Part shown: in pieces, positions 33,591 through 37,480 of the stretch
Layout of the letters: each line of letters begins with the position of its first letter
Position numbering within the stretch: position 1 is the first letter of the stretch
Assembly: GCA_021787845.1 (NCBI GenBank)
Contig: JAJYLH010000054.1
Coordinates: 1-37,480, forward strand
DNA from: Myxococcales bacterium
GTDB lineage: Bacteria; Myxococcota; Myxococcia; Myxococcales; JAJYLH01
DNA: 37,480 nt
Direction: 5' to 3'
Program-made: the position numbers and the translations under genes
Notes under the pieces: model-generated
Seen by the model: the letters and a program-made list of their open reading frames with translations, nothing else
What the model was told of the DNA's origin: nothing
The model's database searches: none

Positions 33591-35573
33591 TCAGGAGGAG
33601 AATAGCGGCGACGGTTTCCCTCGGGAGCGGATCGCGGCGGCGGCCGCTCCGGCCGCGTGGCGCACGGATGGCCTCGCGTGGCTCGCCAGGGCGTCGAGGA
33701 GCGCGAGCCCTTCGGGCGAGCCGCTCTCGAGGAGGGCGCGGCAGGTGGCGACGTGGAGCTCGTCCATCGCGCGCGCCGACGACATCAGGTGCGAAGCGAG
33801 GCCGCGCGGAGCCCGGGTGAGCGATTCCAGGAGCACGGTCTCGGCGGTACGACCGCCGCCGATCGGGACTTGCGCGAGCCGCGCGAGCGCCGCAATCGAC
33901 TCCAGCCGCGGCGCGAGGGGCAGGTCATCCTTGTCGAGCAACGTCGCCGCGTAGGCCGCGAGCACCTCCGCCCGCTGGCACCGGGAAGCCGACAGCGAGG
34001 CGATGGCGAATCGCCGGACCTCGCCGTCCGGGTCGGAAAGCGCGTTCGCGAGGTCGTTCTCGGCGTCAGCGTTGCCCAGCGGCGCGAGCGCTCCCAGGGC
34101 GAGGCGCCTGACGTGCGGGTCGGCGTGTCCCGCCAGCCGGTGGAGCGCGGGCGCGAGGGCGGGCATCGGCCGCTCGGCCGCCGTGGGCAAGAGCGCCTGG
34201 GCGAACGCGGGCGAGAGATCGTCCCGGCCGAGCGTCGCGAGCAGCACCTGCTCCGCTTCCCGCTTCCCGAGGGCCGCCACCAGGCCGGCGAGATCCCGCT
34301 CCACGGTCGCCAGGAGCTCCGCGGCCGCGACGAGCCCCGGCCGGCCCGCGGCGCAGAGAATGGTGATTTGAGCCGCCCGCTGGTGCGCGTCCCCGGCCTC
34401 TTGAAAAGCGGCGGAGACCTCCTGCAGGAGCTTCGGGCCGACGAGCTCGCCGAGGTCGCGCGCGGCGCCGGAGGTCTCGCATGCCAGGCGCTGAATCAAC
34501 GCCGCCGCTTGCGGCCATAGCCGCCGCCGGATGATTTCCGCGAGCACCCGCGCCGCGTCCGGATTCGTGCCTTCGTTCGCCACGAGCTCCACCGCCGCGA
34601 GGTTCTGGAGCCAGGCGTCGGCCAGCCGCCGGGTGGCGAGACGTTCCAGGATGGCAGACGCGAGCCGGCTCTCCTCGACCGCGGCCTCGACGCGCGTCGC
34701 GAGGTCGGCCGCCTCCTCCACGACCGCGGGGTCGTCCAGCGTCGCGAGCAGCTCGGCCAGCACTTCGGTCGCCCTCTCGGGGCCAGCCGCCGCCAGCGTC
34801 GGCCGCGCCCGTTCCCGCTCGATGAGGAGCGCGGTTTCCAGGCGCGTCCGGGAGGGCACCACCGCGATGGACTCCGGCCCGAGCGCCTTCATCTCCGGCG
34901 CGAGGTCCAGGTTCAAGAGGATCTCCGCGAGGAGGCGGGGTTGCTTGAGGGGCCGGAAGATCTCGTGGAGCAGCGCCTGGCGCAGGTCGTGGACCGCCTC
35001 CGGCCGGACGCCCTGGAACATCGGCAGCCGGGTGAAGTCCTTGCGCATGCGGGAGAGCGCGAGGGACACCTGCCAGGAGAGCTTTCGCTGCGTCGTGATG
35101 AGGTCCGACCGAAAGAGGAGCGTGACGCCGCGGACGCCCCGGTCCAAGAGCTCCTGGTCCAACCGTTTCGCCTCTTCCGCGGCGCGCACCGAGGGAAGGC
35201 GGCTCGCCAGATCCAAGAACGCGAGGAGCTCCTCGTCCTGGATCGACCGGGCGAAGGAGAGCGCCACCAGCTTCCACCGCTCCAGGATGTCCAGGAGCCT
35301 TCGCTTGAAGAGCGCGACCCGCTCGGCCGACATGATCTTGCCAATCGGCACGTCGTCGAGGTCCTGGGTCGCCACGATCAGGTCGTTGGTCTCTCCGGCC
35401 CGAATCGAGGACAGGCGAAGCTCGGCGTCGTAAATGGCGTCGTGATACCGGGCGACAAAGACTTGCGAGCCCTTCTGCGCCTCCGGGTGGTCAGCCGAAT
35501 AATAGCCCGTGCGCGAGAGCGCCTTCGCCAGCTCGATGAGAAGCTCCGCCAGCGGTTCTTGCTTTTCGGCCAT
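33591..35573 (-). CDS. HEAT-repeat protein of unknown function
   Basis: The protein has 660 residues and no signal peptide or membrane span. The N-terminal 200 residues, starting MAEKQEPLAELLIELAKALS, are mixed helical and include YYSADHPEAQKG and the strand-rich IYDAELRLSS-IRAGETNDLIVA. From about residue 250 the chain is almost all helical. It contains HEAT-like units, most clearly HADPHVRRLALGALAPLG and LSDPDGEVRRFAIASLSAS near the C-terminus and HARPSVRHAAGAAAAAI at the end. HEAT arrays are usually protein-binding scaffolds. I chose the ATG at 35573 (GGGGAG upstream); the longer frame is Arg/Pro-rich non-coding DNA. It converges with the macroglobulin gene with a 38-base gap. Function is not known. 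Confidence 0.75.
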   Translation of the reverse strand: MAEKQEPLAELLIELAKALSRTGYYSADHPEAQKGSQVFVARYHDAIYDAELRLSSIRAGETNDLIVATQDLDDVPIGKIMSAERVALFKRRLLDILERWKLVALSFARSIQDEELLAFLDLASRLPSVRAAEEAKRLDQELLDRGVRGVTLLFRSDLITTQRKLSWQVSLALSRMRKDFTRLPMFQGVRPEAVHDLRQALLHEIFRPLKQPRLLAEILLNLDLAPEMKALGPESIAVVPSRTRLETALLIERERARPTLAAAGPERATEVLAELLATLDDPAVVEEAADLATRVEAAVEESRLASAILERLATRRLADAWLQNLAAVELVANEGTNPDAARVLAEIIRRRLWPQAAALIQRLACETSGAARDLGELVGPKLLQEVSAAFQEAGDAHQRAAQITILCAAGRPGLVAAAELLATVERDLAGLVAALGKREAEQVLLATLGRDDLSPAFAQALLPTAAERPMPALAPALHRLAGHADPHVRRLALGALAPLGNADAENDLANALSDPDGEVRRFAIASLSASRCQRAEVLAAYAATLLDKDDLPLAPRLESIAALARLAQVPIGGGRTAETVLLESLTRAPRGLASHLMSSARAMDELHVATCRALLESGSPEGLALLDALASHARPSVRHAAGAAAAAIRSRGKPSPLFSS

Positions 35574-35720
35574 GGGGCGCTCCCCGACGCATTCTATCAC
35601 CGTTCGTTCCCGAGGTTCGGTTCGAGCGACAGGGGCTACCTGCTTCACCTGGCGCGGGCGTCGGGGGTCTGCGCGCGGAGCGAGAGTTTCGTGGCCCGGT
35701 CGATCGGGTCTTTCCGGTTG

Positions 35721-35750
35721 CCGGACTCGGAGCCGGACACACGCAGGTGA
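35721..35750 (+). repeat. REP-like unit 1 (right arm decayed)
   Basis: GGACTCGGAGCCGGACAC followed by ACGC and AGGTG. The left arm matches the unit at 37247 (GGAGCCGGACAC), while the right arm has lost most complementarity. Confidence 0.4.
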
Positions 35751-35798
35751 AGCAGCGCAGAACCTATCTCGGCGCTTCGTCGAATCCAGGGAGCCAAA

Positions 35799-35820
35799 GG
35801 AGCCGGGCACGGGTGTGCCC
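35799..35820 (+). repeat. REP-like unit 2
   Basis: GGAGCC is followed by the stem GGGCAC (35805-35810), loop GGGT and GTGCCC (35815-35820). Perfect six-base stem with the shared GGAGCC leader. Confidence 0.5.
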
Positions 35821-35899
35821 TGATGAAAGCACGGCGCCCACCATCCGCGACGCAATGTCAGGGCTCCGTCCCGCGGATGTCCATCGGGCAGCGCCTTGT

Positions 35900-35930
35900 C
35901 CGGGCACCTCCGTGCACGGCTCCGACTCCA
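35900..35930 (-). repeat. REP-like unit 3 (inverted)
   Basis: Read on the minus strand it is TGGAGTCGGAGCC, then GTGCAC, loop GGAG and GTGCCCGG. The stem has one mismatch. The TGGAGT-GGAGCC leader matches the unit at 37247. Confidence 0.5.
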
Positions 35931-36067
35931 GCTCCCGGCTTACGATCCTTCTGTTCGCCCACACCCCACACGATGCAGCGCAGAACCGCCTATCGCCGTT
36001 TTTCCGAGATTCGGATCGAGTGACGGCATGGAGACAACTGGGTATCCGGCGTTCGGCGAGGTACGAG

Positions 36068-37126
36068 TCAGGTCCGTCCGAGCGCGCGCCTCAAGAGCCT
36101 GAGCCGCCGGAGGAAGACGACGCCCAGGACGAGCGGAAGCCAGTAGCTCAGCCCGCGAAAGGCGAGGACCGCCGCGGCGACCTTGCCCCCCGGGAGCCCG
36201 AGCGAGGTCAGAACGTAGGCCATCGCGCCTTCGACCACCGCGAGCCCCTGCGGGACGACGCCGACGACGAACACCACGACCGCCATCGTCCGGCCGGCGA
36301 CCACCGCGCCGAGCGACACCGGCTGCGCGAACGCGAGGAAGAGTGTGCCCAGGCAGAGCTGGTTGAGCGCGTGCAGGACGATCCCGAGCCCGGCGAGCTC
36401 ACCCATCTCGTGCCGGCGCGACCTCGCCGTCGTGGCCGCGTCGGCGAGCTGGCGGGCAATGCGTTCGGCCCAGGCGGACGACGACCAGTCGCCATGATGG
36501 AAGCGCGCGGCGACGGCGTGCGCCACACGAGCCACGATCCCGAGAAGGCGCTCGAGATGCCCGACATGCCCGCGCGCCCAGAGGGAGGCCCCCAGGATCA
36601 GCGCGACGAAGGCAGTGAACATCCCGGCCGCGGCGAGCTCCCAGGCATCGAGCCGATGCGCGGATGCAAGGTAGCTGAGCGACCCGGCGAGAAAGGGCAG
36701 CAGCGTCGAGAGCTCGGCGACGAAGACGAGCAGGGTCCCCACGGCGGCACGCGCCGGCGACTGCCCTCGCTCGGCCGCGTCCTCGACGAAGAGCGCCGCC
36801 GCCGCGGCGCCTCCCGCGGGCGCAAGCGCGTTCGCCAGCGTCGAGGCGAAATACACGGGCAACAGCTCGCTCATCCGGCTCTCGACGCCGACCGCGCGAA
36901 AGCCGACCTGGTACATCGCGGCGTAGACGACAAAGTAGGCGGCGTGGACCAGCACCGCCGCGACGAGCCATCCCGGGTGCGCCCGCGCGAGCGCCCGCGC
37001 GAGCTCGGCCGGGCTCGCGAAGCGGGTCATCACGAAGAACGTCAGCCCGACGAGCCCGAGCCAGACGGCCACCCGCCCGACGTTCCGCCTGCGCTGGCTC
37101 TCTCGCGAGCGCGCCATCGTGGTCAT
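36068..37126 (-). CDS. flippase-like / lysylphosphatidylglycerol synthase TM-type membrane protein
   Basis: The protein has 352 residues with about eight membrane spans. The layout resembles the flippase-like domain family related to the transmembrane part of MprF and AglD2: a basic N-terminus, first helix VAVWLGLVGLTFFVM, the ALARAHPGWLVAAVLVHAAYF segment, a small-residue ALAPAGGAAAAALFVEDA motif (the family's conserved P-x-G-x-G-like loop), and GVVPQGLAVVEGAMAY near the C-terminus. Members are thought to move or modify lipids. No synthase domain is attached. The start is uncertain, with ATG at 37126 or 37117 and no good ribosome site for either. No partner gene is visible in the window. Confidence 0.8.
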   Translation of the reverse strand: MTTMARSRESQRRRNVGRVAVWLGLVGLTFFVMTRFASPAELARALARAHPGWLVAAVLVHAAYFVVYAAMYQVGFRAVGVESRMSELLPVYFASTLANALAPAGGAAAAALFVEDAAERGQSPARAAVGTLLVFVAELSTLLPFLAGSLSYLASAHRLDAWELAAAGMFTAFVALILGASLWARGHVGHLERLLGIVARVAHAVAARFHHGDWSSSAWAERIARQLADAATTARSRRHEMGELAGLGIVLHALNQLCLGTLFLAFAQPVSLGAVVAGRTMAVVVFVVGVVPQGLAVVEGAMAYVLTSLGLPGGKVAAAVLAFRGLSYWLPLVLGVVFLRRLRLLRRALGRT

Positions 37127-37480
37127 GCTGGGGACGAGCGCAGCGCTTTCCCACCCGGCATGCGACTCTCTCGAGCCTCGATCGCGTCACCGACGGGCAC
37201 CTCCCGACCATTTGGGGCTCCGCGCTGTTTCAAATGGGAATCGAAATTGGAGTTGGAGCCGGACACGCCAGTGTCCGGGTGCAGGCAGGGACTTCAAGAA
37301 CCGTTGGGCGGGGGCTTGCCCTCCCCGCCGCACGCTGACGCCGCCCCCAACGGCTGTCGATTCTCAAAACCTTTCCCCCCGTACTTCCAAAACTTTCCCC
37401 CCCTGCGTGACGCGGACGTGATGATCGTCAGTTGGCTCCCTTTTGTCCAGCGGCGAGTCTGGGTTTGAGCCTGGGGCGGT
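37127..37480. other. 354-base gene-free right edge with repeats
   Basis: No gene is supported. It contains a REP-like hairpin (37247-37278), a GGCGGGG/CCCCGCC hairpin (37307-37313 with 37323-37329) inside a wider CCGTTGGG/CCCAACGG pair (37301-37308 with 37346-37353), and two copies of a CAAAAC(C)TTTCCCCCC motif near 37366 and 37388. Confidence 0.45.
37247..37278 (+). repeat. REP-like unit 4 (best preserved)
   Basis: The leader TTGGAGTTGGAG runs into the perfect eight-base stem CCGGACAC (37259-37266)/GTGTCCGG (37271-37278), with loop GCCA. It serves as the reference for the three units at 35721-35930. Confidence 0.6.

Larger units (their letters stand above)
35574..36067. other. 494-base gene-free region with REP-like palindromes
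   Basis: Open frames here are low quality and without ribosome sites. The region holds three REP-like units (near 35721, 35799 and 35900) and a 13-base direct repeat GCAGCGCAGAACC (35752-35764 and 35975-35987). It also has a pair of diverged repeats, TTCGGTTCGAGCGAC and TTCGGATCGAGTGAC, near 35614 and 36010. It looks like a landing site for small dispersed repeats. Confidence 0.5.

Noticed and set aside
37119-37421. 100-codon plus-strand frame at the right edge
   Set aside because: It crosses the REP-like hairpin and the C-run repeats; the peptide is what such repeats would yield by chance.
35747-37468. 573-codon plus-strand frame over the flippase-like gene
   Set aside because: Antisense to a clear membrane protein; composition dominated by Arg, Glu, Pro.

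Overview
The window is about 37.5 kb of very GC-rich DNA. It looks chromosomal, densely coding and bacterial. The gene content suggests a Gram-negative, Myxococcota/Desulfobacterota-like (former Deltaproteobacteria) lineage: a multihaem cytochrome/FeS/NrfD respiratory module, lipoprotein cytochrome c, a large alpha-2-macroglobulin, a multi-PAS histidine kinase, an NtrC-type regulator, Uma2 and ISKra4-type mobile-element remains, and an outer-membrane barrel protein. The taxonomic placement is an inference from gene content only. Many long antisense reading frames exist because of the GC content; I treated them as shadows.

Layout. 1-200: the last 30 codons of an ISKra4-type transposase and its downstream end. 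200-3539 (minus): a short ceramidase-like protein and a DUF2339-like polytopic membrane protein. 3663-6672 (minus): a tightly overlapping operon for a nine-haem cytochrome c, a Tat-exported four-cluster ferredoxin and an NrfD-type quinone-site membrane protein, with no catalytic subunit. 6914-9156 (minus): MIF-type tautomerase, TetR regulator, GT4 glycosyltransferase. 9550-11916 (plus): DUF2334-like deacetylase and peptidase T. 11973-12983 (minus): NAD-type isocitrate dehydrogenase. 13099-13704 (plus): methyltransferase. 13806-19958 (minus): Uma2 protein, GAF-PAS-PAS-PAS histidine kinase, a papain-like protease without signal peptide, and an NtrC-type sigma-54 regulator. 20280-23026 (plus): clpS and clpA. 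23069-26176 (minus): secreted HExxH peptidase with a TolB-like propeller and a C-terminal barrel. 26532-33552 (plus): lipoprotein cytochrome c and a 2055-residue alpha-2-macroglobulin lipoprotein. 33591-35573 (minus): HEAT-repeat protein. 36068-37126 (minus): flippase-like/LPG-synthase-type membrane protein.

How the genes fit together. The clearest functional units are the quinol/cytochrome c electron-transfer module (3663-6672), the ClpS-ClpA proteolysis pair, and the kinase-protease-regulator cluster on one strand. Periplasmic and envelope functions dominate the right half (peptidase-barrel protein, cytochrome lipoprotein, macroglobulin).

The intergenic DNA carries three families of palindromes: (a) hairpins with a GACCGATCGGTC-like core next to gene ends at 171-201, 1687-1728, 11941-11962 and 27192-27246; (b) a nested palindrome at 18474-18591 built on a GAACCGCCAAGACGCCA arm; (c) a REP-like family with the pattern GGAGCCGGRCAC-N4-GTGYCCGG at 35721, 35799, 35900 (inverted) and 37247. 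No tRNA, rRNA or CRISPR array was seen. The best candidates for something not yet well described are the respiratory module lacking a catalytic subunit, the two-component genes flanking a cytosolic papain-like protease, and the palindrome families.
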